A DNA stretch of 64,000 bases from Pusillimonas noertemannii (GTDB taxonomy: Bacteria > Pseudomonadota > Gammaproteobacteria > Burkholderiales > Burkholderiaceae_B), in NCBI RefSeq assembly GCF_003096595.1, contig NZ_QEKO01000001.1, positions 496,001 through 560,000 of the forward strand, given 5' to 3'. The translations under genes and the position numbers were made by a program. The notes under the pieces were generated by a model. That model saw nothing but the letters and a program-made list of their open reading frames with translations. It was not told the DNA's origin and did not search any database. This document shows positions 9,107 to 18,891 of this stretch, piece by piece (positions within the stretch are counted from its first letter, which is position 1; each line of letters opens with the position of its first letter).

Positions 9107-9152
9107 AGGGTAAACCCTAGTCTTATACAAGACATTTTTTAGGGTTTACCCT
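9107..9152. promoter_or_regulatory. Cluster of three palindromic sites, probable operator
   Basis: Two 12-base sites, AGGGTAAACCCT (9107-9118) and AGGGTTTACCCT (9141-9152), are exact reverse complements of each other. Each is itself nearly palindromic (AGGGT..ACCCT). Midway between them lies a third dyad, GTCTTATACAAGAC (9120-9133), whose arms GTCTT/AAGAC match perfectly. Centre-to-centre spacing of the outer sites is 34 bases, about three helical turns. The cluster sits between two divergent genes. The middle dyad resembles GntR-type operators built on TTGTATACAA, but the regulator is not in the window. Confidence 0.6.
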
Positions 9153-9273
9153 TAATTTGACATTCTGTCTCGAGGGAGCAACAAGAGAGCGGCAGCTGCC
9201 GCCAAAGGGCGCGGCGCCAATCCGTTTTATCATTGGGGTTTTGTTTTCAATCGGCAGTACGGAGTGGGATGAC

Positions 9274-10809
9274 ATGAAGAAGATCGAAACCATAGGAATC
9301 GTGGGCGCCGGCGCCATGGGGCGGGGCATTGCCCAGATCGCGGCCCAGGCGGGCCTGCAGGTATTGTTGTACGACCTGAACGAGCAGGCCGTGGCCGCCG
9401 CGCGCGACAACCTTGGCCAAACCTGGGAAAAGCTGGCGGGCAAGGGCAAGATCACGGCCGAGGCCGGGCAGGCTGCGCTGGCGCGCATCCAGCCGTGTTC
9501 CGATCTGAAGGCGATGTCGGCGGCGCAACTGGTGCTCGAGGCCGTGGTCGAGCGGCTGGACGTCAAGCAGAGTCTCTTCCAGCAGCTCGAGGGCATTGTG
9601 GCCGAAGATTGCATCCTGGCCTCCAATACCTCATCGCTGTCCATCACGGCCATCGCCGCCGCATGCTCCAGGCCCGAGCGGGTCGTGGGTTACCACTTCT
9701 TCAATCCCGTGCCGCTGATGAAGGTGGTGGAGGTCATAGACGGCCTGCGCACCGACCGGGCCATTGGCGATGCGCTGATGGACCTGGCCCGCGCCATGGG
9801 CCATACCGCTGTGCGGGCCAAGGACATGCCCGGCTTCATCGTCAACCATGCGGGGCGCGGCATGAACACCGAGGGGCTGCGGCTGGTGCAAGAGGCGGTG
9901 GCGCCCTTCTACCAGGTCGATGCCGTCATGCGCGAGCAGGCCGGGTTCAGGATGGGGCCCTTCGAGCTCATGGACCTGACCGGGCTGGATGTCTCGCATC
10001 CGGTCATGGAGTCCGTCTACCAGCAGTTCTACGACGAGCCGCGCTTCCGTCCGTCGCCCATTACGGCGGTGCGCTTTGCGGGCGGCCTGCTGGGCCGCAA
10101 GACCAAAGAGGGCTTCTACCAGTATGTGGACGGCGCCAAGCAGGTACCTGACGCACCGGCCGTTCCGGCCTTGCCCGAAGGCATGAAGGTATGGCTGGCC
10201 CCTTATCATCCGGTCGGCCACAAGCGGGCCGCTGCGCTGCTCAAAGAGCTGGGCGTGGGCGTCATTGCAACCGACACGCCGCCCGCCGACGCGCTGATCG
10301 TGGTCACTCCCTATGGCGAGGACACATCCAGCGTCGTGGCTGAATACCAGCTTGACGGCGAACGCACGGTGGCGCTGGACACCTTCTTCGGCCTGGAGCA
10401 GGGCAAGCGGCGCGTCGTCATGTGCTCGCCGGCCACGCTGCCCAAGTGGCGCGATGCGGCCCATGCCCTGCTCGCCTCCGACGGCACGGCGGTTTCGGTC
10501 ATCGACGATTCAGCCGGCTTCGTGGGCCAGCGCATGATCGCCACCATCGTCAATGTGGCCAGCGATATCGCGCAGCAAACCATTGCCACGCCGGGCGACA
10601 TCGACCTGGCGGTGTCGCTGGGCCTGGGCTACCCAAGGGGCGGCCCCCTGAGCATGGGCGACTCGCTCGGCGCAGCCCTTATCCTGGACATCCTGCGCAA
10701 TATGCACCGGGTGACCGGCGATGCGCGCTACCGCGCCAGCCTGTGGCTGCAGCGGCGGGTGCAGCTGGGTCTGCCGCTGACAGCCGAACCGGCCAGCGTC
10801 GCGGCTTGA
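9274..10809 (+). CDS. 3-hydroxyacyl-CoA dehydrogenase, two-domain PaaH/PaaC type
   Basis: NAD-dependent oxidation of a 3-hydroxyacyl-CoA to the 3-oxoacyl-CoA. The ATG at 9274 follows ACGGAGTGG and gives 511 residues. An N-terminal Rossmann motif GAGAMGRGIAQIAAQAG (about residues 9-25) and the catalytic segment YHFFNPVPLMKVVEV are present. The chain then has one 3HCDH C-terminal domain, an insert, and a second 3HCDH-like domain near residues 410-500. This double arrangement and length fit the phenylacetate-pathway enzyme PaaH (PaaC in Pseudomonas). No other paa gene lies in the window, so a general role in beta-oxidation or butanoate metabolism is equally possible. A dyad cluster lies upstream. 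Confidence 0.88.
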   Translation: MKKIETIGIVGAGAMGRGIAQIAAQAGLQVLLYDLNEQAVAAARDNLGQTWEKLAGKGKITAEAGQAALARIQPCSDLKAMSAAQLVLEAVVERLDVKQSLFQQLEGIVAEDCILASNTSSLSITAIAAACSRPERVVGYHFFNPVPLMKVVEVIDGLRTDRAIGDALMDLARAMGHTAVRAKDMPGFIVNHAGRGMNTEGLRLVQEAVAPFYQVDAVMREQAGFRMGPFELMDLTGLDVSHPVMESVYQQFYDEPRFRPSPITAVRFAGGLLGRKTKEGFYQYVDGAKQVPDAPAVPALPEGMKVWLAPYHPVGHKRAAALLKELGVGVIATDTPPADALIVVTPYGEDTSSVVAEYQLDGERTVALDTFFGLEQGKRRVVMCSPATLPKWRDAAHALLASDGTAVSVIDDSAGFVGQRMIATIVNVASDIAQQTIATPGDIDLAVSLGLGYPRGGPLSMGDSLGAALILDILRNMHRVTGDARYRASLWLQRRVQLGLPLTAEPASVAA

Positions 10810-10848
10810 CGGGCAAAGCCTTAAAAAGAAAATCGTTCGTGTGAAAAC

Positions 10849-10910
10849 AAGCAGCCCCCCAAGGACTGGATCAATATCCAACCCTTGGGGGGCTGCTTGA
10901 ATGCTACTGT
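10849..10910. terminator. Strong hairpin between convergent genes, bidirectional terminator
   Basis: Sixteen-base arms AAGCAGCCCCCCAAGG (10849-10864) and CCTTGGGGGGCTGCTT (10883-10898) are exact complements and enclose an 18-base loop. A run of T follows at 10910. It lies between the 3-hydroxyacyl-CoA dehydrogenase and the convergent cytochrome gene. Confidence 0.85.
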
Positions 10911-11031
10911 TTTTTTGCGGGTTACTACTTTTCTGTGGGCGAGGCCCGGCGGCAAGTGACTGGCCAAGTGCGGCGCGGTGATGCGGGGCAGGGCGGGCGT
11001 TGAGCCCTGTGCCTTGCCGCCGCAGGCGGAC

Positions 11032-11982
11032 TTATTGCGCCTTACTGACCATGTACTGGACCGCGGCGTGGATTTCTTCGTCGCTGGCCTGAGAGCCGCC
11101 GCGCGGAGGCATGGCGCCCTTGCCGTGCAGGGCGATCTCGACCATGGCGTCCATGCCGGTGGCGATAAGAGGGCCCCAGGCGGCTTTGTCGCCCAGCTTG
11201 GGTGCACCGGCCACGCCTGCATCGTGGCAGGCAAAGCAGACCGATTTGTAGAGCTTTTCGCCGGCGGGATCGACGGCGGCGGTTTCAGTTGCCGGCGCTG
11301 CTTGTTCGGCCTGGGCGGCCGGGGCCTTCTCGGCTTGTTGCGCGGCAGCGGCGTCGCCCGACGCGGCCGCGGCGGGCTGCGGCTGGGTGGGGGCGGGCTG
11401 GGCAGGGGCTTCGGCGGAAGCCTTGGCGGCGTCTGCGGCAGCTTCTTCGCCTTCGGCGGCGGGCTCGGCCGGTTCGTCGAACGAGGCGCCGCCCTTGTTG
11501 GCCATGTAGACCACGGCGCGCTCTATTTCGAAGTCGCTTAGCGTGGGGTTGCCGCCCTTGGCCGGCATGGCGCCTTTGCCGTGCAGGGCGATCTGCAGCA
11601 TGCTTTCGTAGCCTTCTTTGATAAGCGGCGCCCAGGCGGCGGTGTCGCCCAGCTTGGGCGCGCCGGCCACGCCGGCCGTATGGCAGGCGCTACAGGTGGA
11701 TTCGAAGACTTGCTCGCCGGTTTTGAAAACCTTGGGAGCATTGGCGTCGACCAGGGCGAAGCCGGCGACGGGCTTGATGCGCGAGGCGATGGCTTCGGGG
11801 GTTTGCGCGTCGGAGCCGGCGGCGGGAATGGCCGAGCTGATGACGAGCCTGATCAAGAGGAAAATAATGATGACCGGGACGATGAAAGCAAGAACGACGG
11901 TAACGATTAATTGCTTGGGCGTCTTGATGAGGCCTTCGTGCCCCTCGATGGTTGTTTCGACGTGGTCTTCTGTGTTGTTCAT
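11032..11982 (-). CDS. Membrane-anchored dihaem cytochrome c5
   Basis: This 316-residue protein has a single N-terminal transmembrane segment (about residues 25-48) and two cytochrome c5 domains. The first haem site is CSACH at about residues 97-101 and the second CFACH at about 257-261. Each is followed by the same AGVAGAPKLGD stretch and a GKGAMP loop that supplies the axial methionine, so the two domains look like an internal duplication. They are joined by a long Ala/Pro/Gln/Glu-rich linker, which suggests a flexible tether. Such proteins carry electrons between the bc1 complex and terminal oxidases at the periplasmic face, as CycB does in Neisseria. The start at 11982 has AGGACT eight bases upstream. 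Confidence 0.92.
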   Translation of the reverse strand: MNNTEDHVETTIEGHEGLIKTPKQLIVTVVLAFIVPVIIIFLLIRLVISSAIPAAGSDAQTPEAIASRIKPVAGFALVDANAPKVFKTGEQVFESTCSACHTAGVAGAPKLGDTAAWAPLIKEGYESMLQIALHGKGAMPAKGGNPTLSDFEIERAVVYMANKGGASFDEPAEPAAEGEEAAADAAKASAEAPAQPAPTQPQPAAAASGDAAAAQQAEKAPAAQAEQAAPATETAAVDPAGEKLYKSVCFACHDAGVAGAPKLGDKAAWGPLIATGMDAMVEIALHGKGAMPPRGGSQASDEEIHAAVQYMVSKAQ

Positions 11983-12163
11983 GATCGAGTCCTGCGTTTC
12001 CTGGAAAGGAACAAAGCCTTAAGCCCTGTCTTCAAAGCTCTTTATGTTTCAAGGCCCCATGGGGTCTTTGCCCGGGTCGTTGCCCACAAACCGTACGATT
12101 ATACCGGGACTGCCCGCTGAATGCAGGCTGTCTTCAAAACAGGCTACAATAATGATCTTTGCC

Positions 12164-12238
12164 GCGCCCGTAGTTCAATGGATAGAATGAGAGTTTCCGA
12201 AGCTCTTGATACAGGTTCGATTCCTGTCGGGCGCGCCA
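12164..12238 (+). tRNA. tRNA-Arg (anticodon CCG)
   Basis: The 75-base cloverleaf starts GCGCCCG and ends CGGGCGC-G-CCA with the CCA encoded. The anticodon stem GAG/CTC encloses the loop TTTCCGAAG, giving anticodon CCG, which reads the arginine codon CGG. The T-loop GGTTCGATTCC is standard. It stands alone, upstream of the terminator shared with the autotransporter gene. Confidence 0.96.
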
Positions 12239-12290
12239 GTCAATAAAAAGCAGATAATAAAAAACGCATAATAAAAAGCGGATAAAAAAA

Positions 12291-12316
12291 AGCAGCCTTG
12301 CAAGGCTGCTTTTTTC
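12291..12316. terminator. Terminator shared by tRNA-Arg and the autotransporter gene
   Basis: The perfect 20-base palindrome AGCAGCCTTGCAAGGCTGCT at 12291-12310 has an A-run on the left and a T-run on the right. It can therefore stop transcription from both sides. Confidence 0.9.
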
Positions 12317-12330
12317 GTGTGCACGGCCGT

Positions 12331-15300
12331 TTAGAACGGAATGGCCGCCCGCAGGCTGAGTTCGTGGTTGCGGAAATCGTGCGCCATCTGGGCCTTGTAT
12401 TCGGCCCGCAACTCGAACTTGTCTTGCGCGAACAGTTGCAGCCCGGCGCCCAGGTTGAACAGGCGGGTGGGCAGCGATGACGACGACCTGAAGGTAATGC
12501 CCTGGCCCCCGTTTTCAGAGAAGGTTACGTCGCTGTTCAGCGCTTTGTTGTTGATGAACGTGACGCCCGCCGACACATAGGGACGAAGCCATCCGTATTT
12601 GCCCAGGTCGACGCGAGTGCCCGCCTCGATCGCCGGTTCGAACGCAACGCTCCACTCCTTCATTGAAGTGGCCTTCAGCGTTGCGCCGTCTCCGGTAAGG
12701 GTGTAGCCCGGCATATAAGTGTGCAGGACGTCCAGGTCGGCGTAGGGCTTGATATACCAGCTGCCCTGCGTTATTTCATAGGCGGCCCGCAACCTGAGGC
12801 CGGCTGTCCAGACCTCGTTGGTATTGCTGGCGCTCCAGAGGTCGTGGCCGATCATGAACAGGGAGTTCGAGTCGTAGCTTCCGTAGCCTGCATGCAGCGC
12901 CGCGCCCAACAACCATGGGCCGGTCTGGTGCTTGACCGAGAACGAGACGTCGCCGCTGTCGCCGTCGATCGAGGTCAGGCCGTCGCTGGTGTGCATCTTG
13001 CTGGTGTTGTAGGCGGCCGTTGCGCCAAAGAACCAGCCGGGACGGATTTCCCATTGGCCGCCCATGCGGTAGCTTCGGCGGTCTTGCGAAAAGCCGTCGC
13101 CGTCCGGACCGTCTTTTTGAGTCATGCGCGAGCCGATGATGCGCGACCATACGCATTGGGTCTCGCGCATGGTGACACCGCTGCCGTCGAACAGGGGGCA
13201 ACTGAAGGCGGCGTTGAGCGACCTGCGCCCCGTCAGCGTCTGGCCCAGGGCCGCCCGGCCGATGTCTTCGGTGGCCGTAAGGCTGTTGATGGTTGCGCTG
13301 TACATCTGGGCCGAGTCGATATTGGCCATGTCGGCGAAAAGGCCCGCCACGCCGGTCTCGCTTGTGTCCCAGGCCTGCTGCAGGCTGTTCAGCAAAGAGC
13401 GCTCTGTGTCGGTCAGCGTTCCCGGGGCCTTGCCGATGAAATCGGCCGAGGTGGGGGAGATCAAGAGCTTGTTGCCGCTTTGCGAGACCGACCACGAAAT
13501 GGGACTGGCGGGGCTGGCTCCGGACCTGGCCTGCTTTTTCGTTTCGAGCGTCGAGGCGGACACCACGGCGAAGCTGCCGTCGGGCAGCAATCCGTCGACC
13601 GCATGGGGCTTGATGGCCACGCCGTCGACGATGATCTTGGATGCCTGCAGCAGGTCGGCGTTGGGGGCGCCTGCAGGCGCGACGCTGTTGACGTCGACGC
13701 GCAGTGTGCCGCCCAATTGGATGTCGGCCGCCTTGACGGTGGCGGTGGCGATGTTTCCGACCCCGCCAATGTCGAACGTTCCGACGTTGCGGAACCTGGC
13801 GTTCTTTGAACTGCCGACATTGATGATGCCCCTGTCGCCGCTGATATAGGTGCCCTCAGCCGCGTTCTCGAAGGTGTTGAACTCTGTTGAGCCGCCATAG
13901 GCCAGGTCGACGTCGCCGACCAGGGTGCCGAAGTTGAGCAGCGACTCTTCACCGAAAGTGGAGGTGACTGCGTGGCCCGAAAGCGCGCTGATGTGCGAAT
14001 CGGCACCGATGACAATGCGGTTGTTCTTGCCGCCGTCGACGACGATCGCCGTACCCTCGCCCGAGCCTCCTTGCAGGACGCCTTGATAGTCGACGAGGAT
14101 GTCGCCGCCGCGGCGGCCCGGATCGAGCGCGCCATCGATCTGCTGGAAACCGCTTTGAGCGAATATGCCATGCGAACCGGCGCCAGCCGTTTTGACTTCG
14201 CCTCTCAGGTAGACCCTTATTTCGCCCCCTGTACCCGAGGAGGCGCTGCGTTTGTTCAGGCTGTTCTTGAGTTTTTCCAGGGCGCTGTTGACGGTGTCCT
14301 GGTCGTTGCCGAACAGCCTGACGACACTTTGCAGCTCGCCTGGAACCTTGTCGATATTGTCAAGAATGGTGCCCGAGCCGCCCGTCTTGCTTACGATGCC
14401 ATTGAGTACGGTTGCGGTTTTCTCGAGCGCGGCGCGAACCGTGCCGTCGGTCTTGAGCGCATCGCTTATCTTGCCGCCACCGCCGCCCAGCGACTGGGCG
14501 AAGACGCCGTGGGCCTTGGCTCCTGTTGTCTGGATGGCGACGTTGCTGACCCCGGGGCCTCCGATCTCTATGTACCCACCGTTGCCGCTGGAGCCCCCGC
14601 TGCCGCCCAGCACGGGCAATGTCCAGCCTTGCAGCACCGAAGCGCCGCCATAGCCCCCGCCCCCGCCGATCGACTGGGCGAAGACCGCGCTTGCATGGTC
14701 GCCGCTTGTCTGGATCGAGGCATTGTTGTTGAAGTGGATGAAAACATTGCCACCGTTGCCCGCGGCCCCGCCGTTGCCACCATAGGAGACGGCGTACCTG
14801 ACGCCGCCGGGGCTGCCTGCCGCGTTGGAAATTCCACCGCCGCCGCCTATGGATTGCGCCAGGATGCCGAATGCGGCCGCGCCCGAGGTTGCGATGGCGC
14901 CGCCATGGACGACATGAACCGTGTTGCCGTCGCCCGAAGACCCTCCGGAGCCGCCAAGCGTGAAGCTTCCGGACTTGGATGAAGGCTTCTTGTCGGCCGA
15001 TTCGGTGGAAGCGGCCGGTATTTTCTCGATGCCCACGGCCTTCAGGAGCTCTTTCATCGTGCCGCTTGAAACGGCCTTTTCGTCTGGAGCGGACGGAGCG
15101 TCGGCATTGCTGTCGGGAGCGCTCATCATGAACGCGCCGCCTCCACCGCCGATGCTTTGCGCCACGATTGCGTGCGCTTCATCGCCGCGTGTCTGGATCT
15201 TGGCGCTGTTGACCACTTTGACTCGCCCGCCGTATGCGCCTGTTCCCCCGTTGCCTCCGGCGGTGAAGTTGAGGACGAGGTTCTTGTTGTCGCTGCTGAG

Positions 15301-18300
15301 CGCGCCGACGCCGATGCCTCCGCCGCCGCCCACAGATTGGGCGAACAAGCCATAGGAAGCTTCGCCGTAGGTGTTGATCGAGCCGAGGTTGGTCACTTCG
15401 ACGTAGCCGCCGGCGTTGCCGCTGCCGCCCTTGCCGCCCAGGGTGGCGCTGAGATTGGTCTTGTTGGTGCCGGATGCATAGGCTACGCCGCCCTGGCCGC
15501 CGCCGCCGCCGATGGACTGGGCCAGGATGCCGTGGGAAAGGTTGCCGGTGGTCAGGACCGACCCGCCTTGCAAGAGCTTGATGTCGCCGCCCCGGTTGCC
15601 TTGGCCCCCATTGCCCCCCAACGAGGCGGTGAGCGAAACGTCGGGCCGCTTGACCGAGCCCTTGGATTGTTTATCGAGATAGTCGGTGATCTTCTTTCCG
15701 GAAGATTGCATCTCTTTGTAGAAGTCGGATTTCTTGAAGGCGTCCGCCAACGACTTGTAGGTGTCGGTGTTCTGGATGTCCTTGACGAAGGCATCGAGGG
15801 CTTCTTTTGTTTCGGTGTTCTTGGTGTCGGCCGCCCACTTCTTGTAGGCGTCGACGCCCACCGCTTTCTTGAGCACGGCCCAGACTTCGCCGACCGTGTC
15901 GGGCGCATCGTCAGGCGCCGCCAGGCTCCCGCCGTTGCCGCCGCCCCCGCCGATCGATTGGGCGAAAATGCCATGGGAGGCGTTGCCGTAGGTTTCGATG
16001 ATGCCCTGGTTGGACACGTCGATGGTTCCCCCCGAACCGCCCGCGCCGCCTTTGCCGCCCATCGACAGGGTGATCGAGGTCGTGCCCCCGGATGCGGCGG
16101 TACCGCCGCCGCCCATGCCGCCCCCGCCGCCGATGCTTTGCGCAAGCAGGCCGTCGGCCTGGGCCCCACGGGTGCGTACCACGCTCGAGGACGACAGCAC
16201 GGCGTTGACCACACCGCCATCGCCGCCATTGCCGCCGTTGCCGCCGATGGCATTGACGACGGTGACCGAGTCGGCCAGAGGCAGTTTCTGCACCAGGCTG
16301 TCGAGCGTTTTGTCAAAGGACAGTCCGGATGAGGCCGAGGCAATGACCGCACCGCCGCTGCCGCCGCCTCCGCCGATGCTTTGAAGCAGCACGCCCGTGG
16401 CGCCGGTGCCCCGCGTTTCAACCAGGCCGTTGTTCAGGACAACGGCCGAGCCCCCTTTGCCGCCGCCCTTGCTGTTGGTGCCGCCTATGGTCTGGCCGAA
16501 TGCGACCGTTCTGTACAGGCTGAGCGCGTCGGCCGATGCGGAAGCGGACCCTGCGGCGCCGCCGCCGCCGCCGATGCTCTGGACATGAATGCCTATGGCG
16601 CCGTCGCCATGCGTAAGGACGCTGCCGTTGTTGGAGACGCTGGCGTATTCGCTGGAGCCGCCGCCCCCGCCGCTGCCCCCGATGCTGTTGCTGACATTGA
16701 ACGCGGTGGCGCCCGGAGCGGCGATGGCCAAACCGTAGGCGAACGCGTTGCCGGCGTTGCCGCCCCCGCCGCCAATGCTCTGCGCCAGAATACCGGTGGC
16801 GCCTACACCATATGTTTCGACGAGGCCTGTCTTGTTGTCGAGATTGACGGAGCCGCCGAGACCGCCATCGCCTCCGGAGCCGCCAATTGCATTCGTAAGG
16901 GTGATGGAAGGCAATGATTTGCCTGAGGGTGTGACGGCGGGCAGGGCGACGGCGAAGGCAGAAGCACCGCCGCCCGTGCCGCCGCCTCCGCCGATGCTGC
17001 TGGCCTGTAGTCCGGTTGCGGCTTCGCCCCGGGTTAGGATTGCGGAGCTATTGATGAGCTTGACATGGCTGCCCTTGCCGCCCTTGCCGCCTGAACCGCC
17101 CGTGGCGGAAGAGGCCGACAGGCCGTAGCCGACGGATCGCGAAGTGGCGTAGCCGCCGGTGCCGCCTCCGCCCCCGATGGATTGGGCCAGCACTGCTGTT
17201 GCATTCTTACCTGAGGTTTCTATGCTTCCCCCCTGGCTGAGGAAGGCCACTTCGCCGCCGATGCCGCCGCCGCCGCCCGCGCCCCCGAGGGCTACGGCCA
17301 GAAACGCGGTGGAGCTCGAGGCTGCACCGCCGGTGCCGCCCCCTCCGCCTATGCTTTGCAACAGCGCGCCATAGGCGGAATCGCCGGCCGTGCTGATTGT
17401 TCCGCTATGTTCGACGTATACCATGCCGCCGACGCCGCCCTGGCCGCCGGTCCCGCCGCTGCTGAAGGGCAGGATGCCACTGTTGCCGCCCGACCCGCCG
17501 CCCTTGCCGGTTATGGCGGGCTTGGCTGCGTGGAAGGCATCGAGGGCGCTGCCGCCGCCGATGCTTTGCGCCATGATGGCGCTTGCGCCGGCGCCCGTGG
17601 TGGCGATGCCGCCGCGGTTGAAGACGGAGACCCTTCCGCCCAGGCCGGCGCCGCCGCCGTCGCCGCCGGATACGAAGGCGGCGCCCCCGCCGCTTCCGCC
17701 GCTTCCGCCCACCGATTGCGCGACGAGGCCGAAACTGTAGTCGCCTTTCGCGGAGATCGTCCCGCTGTTGAATGCATTGACCGCGCCGCCGGCACCGCCC
17801 CGGGCGCCCGGCGTGCCCGACGTGAAGGCGCCGTTGGCGCCGTTGCCACCGTTTCCGCCGGCGCTTTGCAGGATGACGGCGGTGGAGTTGCTTCCGTTCG
17901 AGGAGATGGCGCCGCGGTTGGTGAAGTTGACCGTGCCGCCGTCGCCGGCGTTGGAGGGGTAGCCGCCGCTGTTGCTGGCGTTTCCGCCGTTTCCACCCAG
18001 CGAGCTGGCGGACAGGGCGGGCGCCAGCGCCCCGCTTATATTGATGTCGGCGCTTTGCTCCAGAGTGACGACGACGCGGTCGCCGTTGCCGCCGCGATCG
18101 ATGTCGACCCTGTAGTCATAGGTGCCGTCGGACGACTTGCGGCCGTCGACCTTGCCTATGCCCGCCGCCCCGCCCTCGGAGAGCACCTTGATGGCCGGTA
18201 CCGAAAGGTTGCGGGGATTGGCCCCGGCGACCGCCGTGATGCGCGATGCGAGGCTCAGCCTGGCCTCGCCGCCATCGCCACCCCGGGAGATGCCGCCGTC

Positions 18301-18891
18301 GCTTTCCGTCCATGAGGTGTATCCCAGGCCTCCGGTGCCGCCGACTGAATAGACCGAGATGACGGGCAGGGAGCGGTCTGAAGGCTGCACCGCATAGTTC
18401 AGCACCCATGTGATGTCGGCTGACTTGGAAACGGTAAGCGAGGCGTCTCCGGCGCTGCCCCCCGGCTTGCCCGGCACATTGTGGAAGACGCCCTTGCTGT
18501 AGACCGAACCGCCCGCGCCGCCGACGGAGCCGATTTCAAGCGCCATGGACCTGAGGGTAATGGTGCCGGTGGCCGGCCAGGGCGCAGGTATCGTGCTTCC
18601 GGCCAGGGTTCTGGTCAGGGGGGAGTTTTGCGTCCAGTAGGAAGCAGGCCCGTTCTGGCCCGCGGTGGCACTTTCCCAGCCGAACGCTGTTGAACCGTCT
18701 TTGCCGTCGGCCCCCTTGTAGACCTGGGCAAAGCCGAGATCGACCGCCCATGCCGGACTGGCCCCGATGGCGCCCAAAGAGGCCAGACAGGTGGTGAGGC
18801 CGACGCCGCGCAAAAGCGCGGCGGCCAAGCTGTTAAGGGAAAATTCGCGGTTGCCGCGATGTGCGTGTTGACTGCGCTGGATAAGTGTCAC
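12331..18891 (-). CDS. Giant autotransporter with glycine-rich repeat passenger
   Basis: A 2186-residue type V secretion protein starting with GTG at 18891. The first ~50 residues form a long signal peptide with a charged front (MTLIQRSQHAHRGNREFSLN) and a cleavage-like SPAWA. The passenger, to about residue 1900, carries some 17 copies of a motif close to AQSIGGGGG. They are spaced roughly 60-100 residues apart, each within a unit of beta-rich sequence (x-G-x-I-x-T-x-G-x-x-A-x-G-I), predicting a long beta-helix. The final ~290 residues are the outer-membrane beta-barrel and end in phenylalanine (RAAIPF). A short Lys/Asp-rich stretch around residues 1070-1150 interrupts the repeats. A likely surface adhesin; ligand unknown. 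The DNA repeats are diverged enough to be stable. Confidence 0.93.
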   Translation of the reverse strand: MTLIQRSQHAHRGNREFSLNSLAAALLRGVGLTTCLASLGAIGASPAWAVDLGFAQVYKGADGKDGSTAFGWESATAGQNGPASYWTQNSPLTRTLAGSTIPAPWPATGTITLRSMALEIGSVGGAGGSVYSKGVFHNVPGKPGGSAGDASLTVSKSADITWVLNYAVQPSDRSLPVISVYSVGGTGGLGYTSWTESDGGISRGGDGGEARLSLASRITAVAGANPRNLSVPAIKVLSEGGAAGIGKVDGRKSSDGTYDYRVDIDRGGNGDRVVVTLEQSADINISGALAPALSASSLGGNGGNASNSGGYPSNAGDGGTVNFTNRGAISSNGSNSTAVILQSAGGNGGNGANGAFTSGTPGARGGAGGAVNAFNSGTISAKGDYSFGLVAQSVGGSGGSGGGAAFVSGGDGGGAGLGGRVSVFNRGGIATTGAGASAIMAQSIGGGSALDAFHAAKPAITGKGGGSGGNSGILPFSSGGTGGQGGVGGMVYVEHSGTISTAGDSAYGALLQSIGGGGGTGGAASSSTAFLAVALGGAGGGGGIGGEVAFLSQGGSIETSGKNATAVLAQSIGGGGGTGGYATSRSVGYGLSASSATGGSGGKGGKGSHVKLINSSAILTRGEAATGLQASSIGGGGGTGGGASAFAVALPAVTPSGKSLPSITLTNAIGGSGGDGGLGGSVNLDNKTGLVETYGVGATGILAQSIGGGGGNAGNAFAYGLAIAAPGATAFNVSNSIGGSGGGGGSSEYASVSNNGSVLTHGDGAIGIHVQSIGGGGGAAGSASASADALSLYRTVAFGQTIGGTNSKGGGKGGSAVVLNNGLVETRGTGATGVLLQSIGGGGGSGGAVIASASSGLSFDKTLDSLVQKLPLADSVTVVNAIGGNGGNGGDGGVVNAVLSSSSVVRTRGAQADGLLAQSIGGGGGMGGGGTAASGGTTSITLSMGGKGGAGGSGGTIDVSNQGIIETYGNASHGIFAQSIGGGGGNGGSLAAPDDAPDTVGEVWAVLKKAVGVDAYKKWAADTKNTETKEALDAFVKDIQNTDTYKSLADAFKKSDFYKEMQSSGKKITDYLDKQSKGSVKRPDVSLTASLGGNGGQGNRGGDIKLLQGGSVLTTGNLSHGILAQSIGGGGGQGGVAYASGTNKTNLSATLGGKGGSGNAGGYVEVTNLGSINTYGEASYGLFAQSVGGGGGIGVGALSSDNKNLVLNFTAGGNGGTGAYGGRVKVVNSAKIQTRGDEAHAIVAQSIGGGGGAFMMSAPDSNADAPSAPDEKAVSSGTMKELLKAVGIEKIPAASTESADKKPSSKSGSFTLGGSGGSSGDGNTVHVVHGGAIATSGAAAFGILAQSIGGGGGISNAAGSPGGVRYAVSYGGNGGAAGNGGNVFIHFNNNASIQTSGDHASAVFAQSIGGGGGYGGASVLQGWTLPVLGGSGGSSGNGGYIEIGGPGVSNVAIQTTGAKAHGVFAQSLGGGGGKISDALKTDGTVRAALEKTATVLNGIVSKTGGSGTILDNIDKVPGELQSVVRLFGNDQDTVNSALEKLKNSLNKRSASSGTGGEIRVYLRGEVKTAGAGSHGIFAQSGFQQIDGALDPGRRGGDILVDYQGVLQGGSGEGTAIVVDGGKNNRIVIGADSHISALSGHAVTSTFGEESLLNFGTLVGDVDLAYGGSTEFNTFENAAEGTYISGDRGIINVGSSKNARFRNVGTFDIGGVGNIATATVKAADIQLGGTLRVDVNSVAPAGAPNADLLQASKIIVDGVAIKPHAVDGLLPDGSFAVVSASTLETKKQARSGASPASPISWSVSQSGNKLLISPTSADFIGKAPGTLTDTERSLLNSLQQAWDTSETGVAGLFADMANIDSAQMYSATINSLTATEDIGRAALGQTLTGRRSLNAAFSCPLFDGSGVTMRETQCVWSRIIGSRMTQKDGPDGDGFSQDRRSYRMGGQWEIRPGWFFGATAAYNTSKMHTSDGLTSIDGDSGDVSFSVKHQTGPWLLGAALHAGYGSYDSNSLFMIGHDLWSASNTNEVWTAGLRLRAAYEITQGSWYIKPYADLDVLHTYMPGYTLTGDGATLKATSMKEWSVAFEPAIEAGTRVDLGKYGWLRPYVSAGVTFINNKALNSDVTFSENGGQGITFRSSSSLPTRLFNLGAGLQLFAQDKFELRAEYKAQMAHDFRNHELSLRAAIPF

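Noticed and set aside
12721-18315. Several long plus-strand frames opposite the autotransporter
   Set aside because: They mirror the glycine-codon repeats (GGC/GCC) and give Ala/Pro/Val-rich peptides without domains.
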